From: Diorhabda sublineata | Taxonomy: Eukaryota; Arthropoda; Insecta; Coleoptera; Chrysomelidae | Direction of reading: 5' to 3' | Assembly (NCBI RefSeq): GCF_026230105.1 | Contig: NC_079478.1 | Location: 13,035,653 to 13,099,652 of the forward strand | Length of the DNA stretch: 64,000 nt | Shown: positions 49,401 to 61,649 of the stretch, one piece after another | Layout of the letters: each line of letters begins with the position of its first letter | Numbering within the stretch: position 1 is the first letter of the stretch | Made by a program: the position numbers and the translations under genes | The notes under the pieces: model-generated | What the model saw: only the letters and a program-made list of their open reading frames with translations | What the model was told of the DNA's origin: nothing | Database searches by the model: none

Positions 49401-51118
49401 GTCAACCCCTAAGTCTTTTTTAGTTCTTGTCATCAAAAGTAAATTGTGTGAAATCCCTAGAAATACTCATTAATTCAAGATCGCCTTTGTGTAACCAACT
49501 GTTATCTCCTTTTTACCAAAAAAGACGTTGGAGGATGTTCGACCTTCTTAGAGCACTGTTCTTCTACTCGTTACACTTTTCAATCTACACTCAAGAACAT
49601 CCTTGTAAATACTAATTTCATACAAAAAAAAAAGGTTTCTAACTCATAAATAAATTCATAACTGCCTTTTTGTGGGATAACAATAAACAGCACCAAAACT
49701 TAACTCAAATAATACTTTTTCCAAGTCACCCCAATGACAAACACCATCTACTTTCAAACTTGGAAATAGACGTCAGACATCGCAGCATTTAGAATTTCAA
49801 ATATATTCACGCCCTCTTCCGGCATTAAAGCGCATTCCGGTATTACACTCCATTTCACCCTTTCTGAAAGCATCCAAATTTTCCCTATGCTAAGGCCTTT
49901 GATTTTTATTTACACACAGTACAATTAGTTCAGTCTATGCTTCCTCATTTTGAGAAAATGCGTCAAATAACATTTCAATTGAATTTGAGCTTGATGTTGA
50001 CTTTTACAAAATATATATGAATATAATAATTTATGTAAATTATTCAATTAACTGGAATATAGTGATGTAATTAATGCAATTACACAATCAATTGCAATGT
50101 AGAATTACATTTTTTTAAAGACAATATTGAAAGCTTCCAAAACATTGTAATCTGATCAATAAACAATTTTATTGTATCCCAAATTACTGTAAATGTCTTG
50201 AAACTAAAGGACTTATTTAGAAGAACTTCCTTGAACTATATTTCAACTAATGCAAGCAATGAAGTGTGAGATTTCGCACTCTGCTCTGTTTTTACTCTAA
50301 CACTTAGGTAACTAACTCTTTTCAGATACGCTGTTCGTGACTGCTGGCAAATTTATGAGTTACCTTCCATACAGATTTATCTATCTCAAGGTCCTGATGG
50401 AGGTGGCTATTTAGAAAGTAGAAAGAAACTACCAAGATGCATCGATGTTCCTTAGAATATTATATTGGAATATTTGGATTATTTAGGTGTTGATCTCGGT
50501 AGCACACTCCCACAGGTTCAAACCGTTTTCAGGATTTGTCTATATATCTGTATATATAGGTAGAGTAGATTTACATCCCAGCAACCACAAGTGTTTGTTA
50601 TTCTTAATACCTGGTTCTTCTCGTTTCTTTTTTATGTAATGTTTCCATTCTAACTTCACATTAAATGTTAGTTATTCAGTGTATTAGAATGTGGTATTTG
50701 CTCATGGTTTCAACCAGGAAGGTTAAATTTGCAAATATTCAAAGGATTAACAAAAGTATCCTTCTTAACTCTGTTATGAACATTTCAATGTATATCACAA
50801 AGAATTTGTGAAGTAAATGAATAAGTATAAGTTGGACTAAAACCAATAGTGGAAACTGTGACAGAATTTCTCAAATAGAGATAAAGCTAATGTTTACCAG
50901 ATTTATGATGGTATTAAATATCAAAATGAACAAATTTTAATCATACTCAAGCAAGTTTTGTTTCGGAAATATATGAATATTACTTCAATTTGATCACATT
51001 ACATTGAAAAAGTTTATTAGTTTAAATGTGCTGATATTTTGATCGTCGTTCAATCTCTAAAATTATCACTAACCGTTTTTCTAGCCTTGACCTTTCCTTG
51101 TTTTCTATTTATTTATGT
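49401..51118. other. no recognisable gene
   Basis: AT-rich, no motif found. A B-box-like word AGGTTCAAACC at 50516-50526 lacks an A box upstream. Confidence 0.4.
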
Positions 51119-51448
51119 TCATATTTCTCTATAATTTCCTGTTAATTCTTTCATTATATTTTTCAAAGTCCAGAGTTCCTCCATGTCTTTTAAGATATAT
51201 CCTTTCTTCTTGAACATAATCCAGTCCATTGTTCTATTTTTCTTATTATGTATCAACTTAGTTGACAATTTGTAGTTTATCGCATTATCTATTCCTTTGT
51301 TGTTGTTTTTTTTGGTCCTTTCTTCTTTGCAAGGACCATGTTTAATTTCAATATCATCTGCATATGTTCTTCTGAATATGTTCTGTTCTTCTTTTTCAAT
51401 TTGGTTTCCCTTGCGTAAATTATCACAGGCCTTTCGAAGGTTTTTCAT
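51119..51448 (-). CDS. unrecognised 109-codon Lys/Asn-rich open frame
   Basis: ATG at 51446-51448. Very rich in Lys, Asn, Glu and Ile, with TYADDIEI in the middle. YADD might suggest a reverse transcriptase, but the expected hydrophobic strands either side and the downstream YLG block are lacking. No family recognised. Composition fits either a degenerate LINE region or chance in AT-rich DNA. Confidence 0.2.
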   Translation of the reverse strand: MKNLRKACDNLRKGNQIEKEEQNIFRRTYADDIEIKHGPCKEERTKKNNNKGIDNAINYKLSTKLIHNKKNRTMDWIMFKKKGYILKDMEELWTLKNIMKELTGNYREI

Positions 51449-53104
51449 ATTTTCATTTACTTTAATATGCCACTTATTTCTTAATTTCTGTTACTTTCAA
51501 GAGAAGCCTAGAGGAGACATTTTATTTTTTTACAGATTTTATTTAGATAACACGATATACATAGGAAATTGTAGACGTCAACTGCAACTGGTTGACAGAA
51601 TTTCTTGTTGTTTTCGTAAATTAGAGACTGGTTTGAATCGTTATGAAGATATACATTCCTTGTAAACTATTATAGAAACGGACAAGTAATAAAGAACAAG
51701 TAAGATGCAGAATTAGGAGTAATTTAGTCTTCTACTGTTTGGTGAATGTAGGGACCCTCTGGAGAAATCAACTTAGGCTATGTAATGTTGTCGGATATTG
51801 TTAATTAGAAATTTGCGTGGATATGAATTTGATTACAAATCTTTGAGAGTTAATAACCAGCTACAGTAATTAAATAGAACTTATCAACAATCATTTTTGT
51901 ATATTTATACATAAATTGTTTGGATAAATATACAACATCAATAAAACATGATAAATGGTTATTAAATGGAGTTGAATATCATTTTTGCCATAATATTTGT
52001 GATATAAAGTCTTATTTGTACTTCTTCAAAACTAGCATAATTCTTCATTTGTACTCTTAAAGAAACTTGATGCTTCACAAATAGGGTTTGATGGTACTAC
52101 TTGGACTAAACAATGTTGTTGGCTCCTAAACTAAGCAAATACCAAAGAAAAAAATTAAAAGAAAAATACATACGAAAACAAAGGAATGTAAAAAGATATG
52201 TGTCCATACTCACTGCAGTCCAGCTCGCTGCACAACATATTAATCACATTTGTATAGAGAATGTAGTAACACTGATGGCTTGGCTAAGCATGACCATCAA
52301 ATAATATCTGATCCTGGTGATTTAAGGCAGTCATAGTGAACGGGAAGAGGGAAAACACGGAGATATTTCTGGAGACAAACCAAATTCTTCATAGGGTATA
52401 GTAAAGATAGAATACAGCAGGACTGCTGATATGGATAACCGGTTCCATAGAATAGAGGAGAACAATACACTACATCCTATGCAACTGTAAAGTTGATAAT
52501 AATATTCAATACTAACTAAGATTTGACCTAGTGGTTTCGGTTTTCCAGTCCTCGCAAATAAGACCGACCTAAGCATACTCCCCTTTCCTATTAAAAGTAC
52601 TAAATATAACATCTAGAAAGATAGTTTATATGCATAATATACAAATCGAAACCTGAAATCACTATTATCCATTTACGTAAGTGGATAGTCTTGCTCACTC
52701 GCTCTTGTTTTGTGCACATGTAATTGAACTTAAACACGTTTCCATTTAGTTTTGGATTTCATCCGCAAGATAATAAAAAGTTTTACTTATAACTATCCAT
52801 GATGATACGATGAAAATTCGTTCATATTATTAAAAACATATTACTTAGTTGTAATTGCTGCTTCAATTTGCATCTAAAGCTCCATGTTTCACCCAAGTCC
52901 AATTTCATCTCCTATAGATCACCCAATTAGTGAATCAAATATCACATAACGGCGTGGTCAAAAACTGCCACGAAGTACTGTAGAGGAAAGCGGCAATACC
53001 TCGCAAAAAGCAACCGCTCTGTTATTGAGTTTGACGTCTTTCTAACCTTTATAATTATATTAAAATATATAAAATGAACATTGTATGTTCAATACACATT
53101 GAGC
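51449..53104. other. no recognisable gene
   Basis: Nothing recognised, apart from sequence at 52940-53100 that seems continuous with the dispersed repeat that follows. Confidence 0.4.
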
Positions 53105-53160
53105 ACACTCTTCACTGCCACAACACCAACACTTACAATTACACTGTCTGGCGCGGATTT
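53105..53160. repeat. dispersed repeat, copy 2 (inverted relative to 34962-35015)
   Basis: Reverse complement shares GTGTAATTGT(A/G)AGTGTTGG, then GTGGCA and CAATGT with the copy at 34962. Flanks differ, so this is part of a larger unidentified repeat family. Confidence 0.6.
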
Positions 53161-54429
53161 TGATAACCAAGTTATCATATTAATTGACCGAAGGTGAACT
53201 ACTTCAGTAAAAAAGGTGAAGTGGTAATAAATGGTGTATTGAGTTTGAATATCACTAACGGTTCCAAAAATGCTAACAATAAGTGAAATGAAGTTTGAAA
53301 TGCGCCGAAATCAATTTACTGCGGAGAAAAATAATCATCGTCATCGTAATTTGAGACTATAACGTTTTTATTATTCACTGTACGAGTATAACAAAAGAGG
53401 AAAGAAGAAAGTTCAAAATCTTCAGTTCGTATTGGAAGAGGTTCCAAGGTTTGAATACAATTAATTATATATAATATAATAAGTACATAGAATATGATTT
53501 GAGCAAATTATTTTACATAGATATAAATTCTATTGATTTCCATACAAATATGTTTTAATGGTTTTATTAACAACCGAATGAGAAGAATAAAAATTCACTA
53601 GTTTTCACAATTAAATTAACAAACATTACAATGCAGGTAATGGCGATAGAGCAATTACTAATACAATCATTCGTTATTTGTTGATTATTGTTTCCATTAT
53701 ATATTAAAATTCGTAGCGTTATAAATCACGCAAGTAAATATTTGTTAAATCGTTCTGTTTTATAATTTATCGACGTGAGTGGTATATATGAATGAAAATA
53801 CAAACTTGAGAGAACAGGACCGCATAAAGGATTCGAAAACTATGAAAAATGTAAACAAACAAATCTCTTTAAACAGAAATGTAGTCGAAACGTTTTTTTA
53901 TAATATATTAACCAAAAAACAAAGCTTGATGTCTACAAATTGTGAATAAATGACTGTGAAAATTGTTTATATATTAGTCTTAGGGTGGAAACAGTTTTTT
54001 ATTATTTTATCAACAAACAAAATCCAAAAATTTACGGATTTGAGTAAATGTTGGAAAACTATGGGTTTCGTGTATCTATAAAAACTGTGGATTAAAATGA
54101 AGAATCACCATATTATTGTAACAAATAACTATTTCTATTATAATCGCAGAAGCAAATGTATTCCTACATGAAACAGTCGAAAATCTGGAATACAATAACG
54201 GCTACATGAAAAGGAAATCGGATATGATATTACTATTGAAATGGAGTTGATGGCTATCAAACTACATCAATATGTTGTTGATGAAATAATGTCTAGCATA
54301 ATTGGTACTCTTCACATTCAACGAAATAAAATATTTTCAAAATTGATCCAATGTATCCAATAGAGTACAATATATAAAATAATATAACTTGATTTTTTAT
54401 GACTAAGCTTTCTTTCGTTATTCTTTTCC
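53161..54429. other. no recognisable gene
   Basis: AT-rich, nothing recognised. Confidence 0.45.
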
Positions 54430-54840
54430 TAAAGTCCTGAAATTTTAATTTTTTCACATTTTCACATTTTCACATAGCTTGGTCTCCTCTCTTATTCTAG
54501 GCTGAAGTTTTGGTCCAATTGTATACTTTATTTATGTAATCCAAATCACATACATATCTTCCTATACATACTATTTCAATATCTGGGATTTTATGGATTC
54601 AACAATGTCTTGACCTTTTATTATCTCTTTCATTTCTCTAGCATTTTATCTCCATGACCACCCATATTCTTGATCCTACTATTCTTATTAGCATTGTCCT
54701 CTCTGATATTCTAAAATTTTTGCTTCTTTCTTGGTGAGACACATAGTTTTTGCAACGGGTCTAATGGCTGCCTTGTAAACTTTTAACTTGGCTTTGATAG
54801 TTAAGTCCTTATTTCTTATAAAACTATTATACTCTCTTTC
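54430..54840 (-). pseudogene. LINE reverse-transcriptase C-terminal fragment
   Basis: Minus strand from 54840: NSFIRNKDLTIKAKLKVYKA with AIRPVAKTMCLTKKEAKILE (about 54830-54715), the LSxxxKxxxYKxxIRPxxxYGxExWxLT block. Then ISERTMLIRIVGSRIWV in another frame and MKEIIKGQ-like sequence. The palm domain is missing; a single relic with frameshifts. Confidence 0.75.
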
Positions 54841-55976
54841 CACCTACTGGAAGAGAAATCAAAAGAATAGAGCCTATTGATCAACGAGAAATAGCCAAAA
54901 TAATCATAGCTAAAGAATAAGAAATCACCAGGATAAAATTAGTCGTTTTTTTACGTAATTCAATAGATAAATTAACATGTTAGCGTGGAAGAATGATTGA
55001 AGCTCATATATCATTGCTTTGTGACTACCGCCTACCAAGTAGGTTAACTTTACGAAAAAAAGAAATATTCTTAAATCAATCACCTGAACCGATATTTGGT
55101 TAGCTGTTGCAATGATTGGAAGAAACACCAAATCAATTAATTTGCAATTATGAAATATGGATCGGTCCATCTTTTCCGATGAATGCTTGTGATCATATTG
55201 ATTCTTTTAATGTATGAGATGTGAAACTTGTGAAACGATAAATAAAAATTTGCCCTTGTCCAAGCAACGAGAGCCCAAGTAATTCAATTCGCATACAACC
55301 ATCGACCGTGATTCTCTATTTCACTTATTAAAAGGGGCTCTGGATTCTCTTTGAAATAAATTGAGTATTGCAATCAAACTATATCTTCATTGTAGAAATA
55401 ACACTTTAGTAAAAAAAACGGTTCCATAGCTGTAAACTTTGTAGTGAGCCTTTTTGAAGTTATTCTGAAGTATCGGAAAAGCATCTATCAATTCGACTCT
55501 AAAATAAAGGGGCATGACCCCCATTACCCCCATGAACCCCTGGATTCGCTGTTGCTATTGTCATCTCACTTCCTGAAATTTCTGAATGGCGTAGAAAAAT
55601 AGATAGTCTATAAACACGAGTCACAACAGAAAATGTGGAAATAATAGATTGTTTTGGTTACTGTGTATATGACACATTGAATTACATACACAACTTTTCA
55701 CAGCATACGAAGACCTCTCTAAAATCTACCCTCAGCATTTTACTATCCCATATACATAAGATAAAACCTTTTCTCATTCACTTTGTCGATCGTCGGTGTT
55801 GCAGGTTTTCTGCGGTTTCCATGAAACCTGGGAAACCGATTCACCAGCCTAATGACCGACGATAGGGAATAATGCAATCGCAACTGTACCCTTCCTTCCC
55901 CTATTTAAAAATTGGAAGAATCAGAAAAAAACAAAAATGACAAAAACAAAAAAAAACTTACAAAATATCCCCGTTT
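54841..55976. other. no recognisable gene
   Basis: No protein match. Positions 55505-55545 carry a C-rich stretch with GGGGCATGACCCC symmetry, possibly a transposon terminus. Confidence 0.4.
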
Positions 55977-56127
55977 TTGCTTACGCCAGCACTTTTTCTG
56001 GTCAATTGTCGTCGTTTTTCCTCCTTCCAGCCAAGACAGCAAGCACAATCCCGCGTAACCACCACAACCCCAGCCCTGCAGAGGAGTAACTCCAACTCCA
56101 ACAAACCTCCCGCCTATAAAAAAATTT

Positions 56128-56168
<41 letters not shown>
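55977..56168. repeat. GC-richer island ending in (CT)n microsatellite
   Basis: Positions 55977-56115 are clearly GC-richer than the surroundings and open in one frame on each strand. The sequence then runs into about 39 bp of pure CT (56130-56168). Open frames that end in Ser-Leu repeats are produced by the CT tract. Possibly the head of an unidentified repeat. Confidence 0.7.
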
Positions 56169-56170
<2 letters not shown>

Positions 56171-56829
56171 ACACTAAACTTTGAAAATTTTAAAATTGGG
56201 TTTCTTCAAATAATGCGTACTTAATCTCAAGTATTTCCTTTAACTTTTAGGCTTATTATTTATTGATTCTTAAGAATTCCTGTATGACACGGGTAACTAT
56301 TTGATCACATCCATCTCATTATAACGGAAATCAGTTTTTAAACATTTGTCGTTGCTAACAGCGAACATAACGTCTCAATAAATCGATAATATAAAAAGCA
56401 TTCAGTTGTTAGTAAATTTAGTAGGATTTGGCTATCTACGGTCCTGAAACTGGACATATGGTGACAACAGTTCACTCCGTACTGGCTTCTGGCACGCCAG
56501 CCACTCAATTACGGGTCACACATTACTTTGACAAACATGAAAAATACCAACATTTTTCATTTTTGTTTTTAAATGGCCGTTGGAGATTTCAAGTGATACC
56601 GTACGAGTGGAATTAATTCGTTTGACGCAAGAAATATGGCGTTACCGCCATTTGTTACAGAGAAAAAGGTAAATGGAGTAGTATGTGAAATAGATCGTCG
56701 GCATTCGGTTTTATTGGATTTCTTGCTGTAAGTATAACTTAAAGGGCACTGCTTTGTATATTTTGGGGTGAATGGGAAATGATATGGAAATAAGTAGATC
56801 AGCTACATGTTTCTTATCATCGATTCTGA
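56169..56829. other. no recognisable gene
   Basis: A 62-codon frame (56428-56616, +) in slightly GC-richer sequence has no motif that I recognise. Confidence 0.35.
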
Positions 56830-57145
56830 TTAGATTCATTGATTTAGAAAAAGCCTTCAATGCAATAAATAGAAAAGTCCTATGATGGATATTGAAACAG
56901 AAGAGTAAATAAAAATTCAATCGGTAGCATCAGAAATCTGTACATTAACAACAAACATTACGTCAGAATACAACAAGAAACATTGAGAATATTTTAAACA
57001 ATGAAGTAAAAAGGAAAGTATATTATAGTTATTTACGTCCGTTATTATAAGTCCAGGAAATGATTCAGTACCTACAGTACGAGATAGATGTTTATGGACG
57101 AGGCGACGAAGGAGCCGAGTCAAGAATATCTAATCGATTCCTGTA
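56830..57145 (+). pseudogene. LINE reverse-transcriptase fragment (same family as the minus-strand copy at 57650-58432)
   Basis: Plus strand: IRFIDLEKAFNAINRKVL, stop, WILKQKS (about 56830-56910), RT motif A; SIRNLYINNKHYVRI (about 56925-56970); after a deletion MIQYLQYEIDVYGRGDEGAE and SRIS (about 57060-57130). That last block matches KFKYLGIEIYGHGDVETEVR of the neighbouring minus-strand copy. Motif C is deleted. Confidence 0.75.
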
Positions 57146-57649
57146 AATCTCTAAATTAACTGAAGTCACAGATTTAACATTATAAACAAAGGCAGACATT
57201 TGGAATTGTTGGATTGGGAAAATTTAAGAGTACTGTAAAGTAAAAGAATGCCGTTAAGTGCCATTTTCCGGAAGTACAGTTTGAGAAAAAGTATATTAAG
57301 AAAAAATTAATATTAGAAGGAATAAAAACAATTTAAGAAGGCTCCCGCGACTACCAAACTAGTCATATTATAATTAAAATTTTATTTCTCATGTATTTAT
57401 GCTTAAAAATCTTAAATTAATCAATTATGAACTAAAACGGTGCATGAAAGTTGCTAAAATAAGCATGAACATTTTGTAAAAAATAAATCGTCGCTCTTTT
57501 GATTTTTTCAAAACAGCCAAAAGCGAGTATTGCTGCACATACACTTATATAGTATACGCAGAGATCTCTTGTGTATGTATATGAATAACTGCCAGACTAT
57601 AACGGCATCGGTTACTATAGTTGTGTCTCACAGAGAAATTTCTATTTAA
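57146..57649. other. no recognisable gene
   Basis: AT-rich spacer between two oppositely oriented LINE fragments. Confidence 0.4.
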
Positions 57650-58432
57650 TAAAATGTGTTTCTTCTTCTTCCTGCTGTGTATAGGCATCATTGCCTGTTT
57701 TTCTTCACGTCATTGCCTCTGCTCAGTCACCTGGGAGGTTGTCACTCCATCTTTTCCTAGGTCTTCCAATGCTTCTTTGTCCTGCTGGTGATTTGTCCCT
57801 TGATATTTTCACAATTCGTTCTTCCGTCATGCGGTCAATGTGCTCATTCCATTTTATCTTTCTATCCAGTACCCAGTCATTGATATTATCTATTCCGCAT
57901 GTTCGTCTTATGTTTTCACTCCTTTCTCTATCCAGTAGTGTTCTTCCCGCTATTCTTCGAACTATTTTCATTTCTGTAGTCTCCAATATCCGTTTCGTTT
58001 TAGAGGTCTCAGGTCGGGTCTCTGCTGCATAGGATTTCTTACTTCCGTCTCCACGTCCCCGTGTCCATATATTTCGATTCCCAGATATTTAAATTTCATT
58101 TCCTGGTGTATTATTTTGTTATCCACCACAAGCTTACATCTGATCGGTGTCTTGGAAGTGACCATTGATTTTGTCTTTGCCGCTGATATTATCATATTGA
58201 ATTTTTTTGCTGTTTTGTTAAATTGGTACAGTAGCCTTTGCAAATCGTCCTCGTTCTCCGCCAACAGTACCGCATCGTCTGCATAGCACAGGATTTTGAC
58301 TTCTTTATTTCCCATTTTGTATCCTCTTAGTTTGCGTACTTGTTTTATGATTTCAAATGTGTTTAACACTTTCAAATTTCGCGCGCTTCCCTTGAGTGAT
58401 AGAAACAATATGGCCGTTCTACTCATTTCCAC
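57650..58432 (-). pseudogene. LINE reverse-transcriptase fragment, 5'-truncated
   Basis: The open frame at 58432-57968 carries IIKQVRKLRGYKMGNKEVK, then ILCYADDAVLLAENEDDLQR (RT motif C, intact YADD), KTKSMVTSK, and MKFKYLGIEIYGHGDVETEV. After a frameshift the frame to 57723 carries MKIVRRIAGRTLLDRERSEN, CGIDNINDWVLDRKIKWNEH and RSIGRPRKRWSDNLPGD, the standard tail of this LINE group. A repetitive AGAAGAAGAA stretch on the minus strand near 57660 marks the 3' end. Motifs A and B and the endonuclease are absent. It is better preserved than the other LINE pieces here, so probably younger. Confidence 0.9.
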
Positions 58433-58599
58433 TCAGTTACTGGATATGCATTGAATCATAACAATTTTTAGTTAATGACTCTGATTATAACTAATATAAC
58501 GAAAAGAATTTAAATATGGCTTTAAACTCAATTTTGCTTAGATTTTGATCGATAACACATATGAAGAAGGGTAACGTTGGATTCGTCAAACTACGGAGG

Positions 58600-59310
58600 A
58601 CACTCAAAATAAGCGAATCTTTTTCGCTACCGTCTTCCAAGACGAGGCATTCGCTGTGATGGAATGCTGACGTTCGATACTTAATCGACGCTACAGGAAC
58701 ACACTCTGCTCAAAAAGCGAAGCTGCCATACAAATCATAATGGTTAAAAAGGCTAGTGCTGGAGTGCTAGAAAATCTTACAGAATTTGGTGAGTGATTTC
58801 TGCAAGATCCACCTCGTTTGGCTGTACGGTCACTCGGGCAACAAAGGCAACGACGAAGTGGGCTTACTCGCCAAACTGAGATCGGCAAACTCACCCATGG
58901 CTAAAAGTGTTGCTATCGCGTCTCTCAACGGTAGCAATTGAGGCTAAGCAGAGACGGATAGAGACACCTGGCATGAAGTAAACAAAGACACATATAGATG
59001 AACCTTGTGCGTCTCATATCATACAACTACTCTAACTAAATAGGCGCGAAATCTAGCTAGTGATCGGACTTTAAACCGGACGCCGCTATCTAAGACGCCA
59101 TCACCCCACTATGGGTATCACAGACGATCCGGAGTACCGTTGGTGCTTGGAGGAGGATAAAACCGGAAACCATGTCATCCGTCAATGCTCTGCACACACA
59201 CGACATCGGCTTAAGCACTTGGACAAGCCGCACAGCTTACATAATGATATCAAAATGTTCACGCGAAAATACCTGATCGGTTTCTCAAAGGACATCGACC
59301 TTTGGTAACG
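58600..59310 (+). pseudogene. LINE C-terminal region with RNase H and Cys/His cluster (decayed)
   Basis: Plus strand: TVFQDEAFAVMEC (about 58629), the RNase H block with catalytic Glu (xVFQAExFAI); VSDFCKIHLVWLYGHSGNKG then NDEVGLLAKL (about 58790-58880), the VxLVWVPGHSGxxGNExAD block, Asp to Gly at the last position; and 59111-59308, MGITDDPEYRWCLEEDKTGN, HVIRQCSAHTRHRLKHLD, the C..C..H..C cluster after RNase H. Presence of RNase H separates it from the other LINE copies in the window and points to a Jockey/I/R1-type element. Stops and frameshifts throughout. Confidence 0.85.
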
Positions 59311-59766
59311 TCAAGTGGGGCACGACGGGTAAATCTGAAGCCCTATGTACTCAACGGTCCCTTGGCCGCCCACAATGTAACTATGCACTATGAACCTACT
59401 GGTTCAGTAATTGGAAACGACTAACACACATGTATACATATCAAAAAAATTTCTATCTTTTTATTTCTTTTTTAAATCAAAATTCTAAAGTTGAATTAGT
59501 AGCTTTTCTCTATTTCAACTCAATGAATTTTCTGCCTAATGTTATATGCTAATCCGTTAATATGTATAAATGTGAGACATTTCAGTTTACTGTAGAACAA
59601 CTGAAACACCTGTGGAATATGTACTTGAAATCACGAGTTTGTTTTACATTAGTATACATTCATCATCGATTATATTCATATTGCTAGAGCACTTGAAATT
59701 ATTAAGATAATAGAATTATTAGGTCAAAAAATAATTTTCGTATTGCGTCTCATCAGTTTATTCGTT

Positions 59767-60579
59767 ATGTTCGTGGAACTATTAGTGCCAATATTAGTTT
59801 CAATAATAACAGTATCTGATGCATCGAATATTCTTGTGGTGATTCCGACTCCCGCTTATAGTCATCAAATCAGCTTACGTCCGATATGGAAGGAATTATT
59901 AGCAAACGGCCATCAAATAACACTGGCTACGACGAATCCCATTCAAGATCCCTCTCTGGACAACCTGAAGGAAATAGACATGCACGAAACGTATTCTTTA
60001 ATGTCATCTTTCTATTCTCAGTTGCCCAAGGTGAATAAATTTAAAAGTATAAGTTTGGCTCACGAAACTCTTGATTCTATATTAGATTACCAACTATCTA
60101 AATATCTTTTGCCTTCTATTAGAAACGAGACAATTTATGATCTTGTGATAGTGGAATCCCTCTTACCAGAGTATTTGACATTTGGTGATTATTTCCAATG
60201 TCCCACTATAATGATAGCATCTTTCGAAGTAACGAATATGGTTTATAACTATGTAGGTAATCCAACGAATCCTGCTGTTTATCCGGACATGTTGTTGCCG
60301 ATAGTTGCCGGAAAACTCAATTTTAAAGAAAGATTAGTCAGTTTTCTCTACGATCATTTATTTCACCTCTATAAAATATTCATAAGCTATCCGACGAGAA
60401 GAAAAATTTTGGAAAAATATTTTGGACAATCAGTACGTTATATTGAAGACTTATATTATGATATAGACTTACTTATGTTAAATGTAAACCCTATTATCAA
60501 TGATATCAAGCCAGTTGGACCTGCAACTATTTCTTTTGGAGGTGCCATTCATGTTTTACCTGCGAAACCGCTACCCAAG
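59767..60579 (+). CDS. UDP-glycosyltransferase, first exon
   Basis: This encodes the N-terminal, acceptor-binding half of an insect UDP-glycosyltransferase, an ER membrane enzyme that transfers sugar from UDP-sugar to small lipophilic molecules. I start at the ATG at 59767 (G at -3); an upstream TTG is not a credible start. Residues 1-20 form a hydrophobic signal peptide. NILVVIPTPAYSHQISL carries the expected catalytic His at residue 33. DLVIVESLLPEY and the closing NPIINDIKPVGPATISFGGA with PLP are family hallmarks. The exon has exactly 271 codons and ends in AAG at a GTAAGT donor (phase 0; read-through adds four codons and a stop). The UDP-binding signature and C-terminal transmembrane anchor must lie beyond the window. 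No frameshift or premature stop. TATAAA at 59565 and TCAGTT at 59582 lie upstream but are closer together than usual. Family certain, subfamily not. Confidence 0.9.
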
Positions 60580-61382
60580 GTAAGTCTAAAGTAAATAAAT
60601 TTCTATACTTAATACCAATCTAGTATATGGACAAAATGTTGCATGATTTGTGTTGTGTTAAGATGTTTGTTTACATACTACCAAATTCAATATGCAAATA
60701 CGCAGCGAGTTTTTAATTATCATAATTATCCAGTAATGCTGGATTTTTTTCACGTGATGGCTATGATTAAATATATAATTTACATCCTAAGAAAAATCTC
60801 ATAACTAGATCTCCTGTAGATTAGATTAGATTAGATTAGAGATTATTCAAACCACGCGCCTTGAACTAAAAGTCTATCTAGTACTGTTCACCATTTCGGC
60901 TATGAGGTCTCCATAAAACTCACCACCTTACTGAGTGTAATGTCCATTAGTAGTTTTTTGAAGCATGAGCTAAAGTATACCGTAAACAGTTGAATAATAG
61001 CAAAGCAAATATTTAGTACAAATAATGGCCTGTCTCTCTCGCTTTCTTATATGACATATTATTAGTTTCGTTTACAAGCAATATTGTAGTAGTAACTATC
61101 AGTTTATTTCGGATAATCCTTGCTTTTCCAGATTTTATTACACGATTTGCTAAATTTTTTCGCTCTTAGTTATCGATTACTTCATCAGCAAGTACGATGT
61201 ACACAGTTATTATGTCATTTCATAATATTCAGAAATGTTTTCTCTATTATCGTCTTCTTGAATATATTCATCAACACTTCACTCCATTTTTTTCAACTCC
61301 TCTAGAAGTTTATCATGCTTTCAACTGGAATTTTTACATGGAACAAAATGCTCTCTTTTCTATTTGTATCATTTTATAAAAG
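60580..61382. other. start of presumed first intron of the UGT gene
   Basis: Begins with the GTAAGT donor. Contains four to five tandem ATTAG units (about 60822-60843) and otherwise no recognised sequence. I see no acceptor followed by UGT-like coding sequence. Confidence 0.6.
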
Positions 61383-61400
61383 TATTTTTTCTACGACCGT
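61383..61400. repeat. left flank inverted repeat of the recombinase element
   Basis: The reverse complement of TATTTTTTCTACGACCGT matches 62852-62869 at 17 of 18 positions. Direct-repeat-like sequence (TTTTAACTCA...CTTTCCCGCA) follows, as it also does after the right copy. Confidence 0.7.
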
Positions 61401-61649
61401 GCGTTTTAACTCACTTTCCCGCATGCATTTTAGTTTTGAAAGTGTCACTTTCCCACACTAGTGCGGGAAATTGACAGGAGAAACAACTATCAAACCACCC
61501 GGGTTTGATATCAGTTGCTATGACAACCCAAGCGTGTAATTGTTACTAAAACGTCAAAGTTGTTCAAAACGTCTTGGGAGTGACCGAATAAGAACAATCT
61601 TCTTCAAAATTAAACCACATTAAACCGAATCCAATACAATAATATTAAT

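Noticed and set aside
50490..50540. tRNA or SINE based on AGGTTCAAACC
   Set aside because: No A box at the required distance and no arm pairing.
51119..51448. Reverse transcriptase based on TYADD
   Set aside because: Neighbouring RT motifs are absent and composition is simply Lys/Asn-rich.
57691..58032. Plus-strand 113-codon frame
   Set aside because: Antisense to the LINE tail GRPRKRW region.
59743..59766. TTG start extending the UGT exon by eight codons
   Set aside because: Eukaryotic translation would use the in-frame ATG at 59767, which gives a proper signal peptide.
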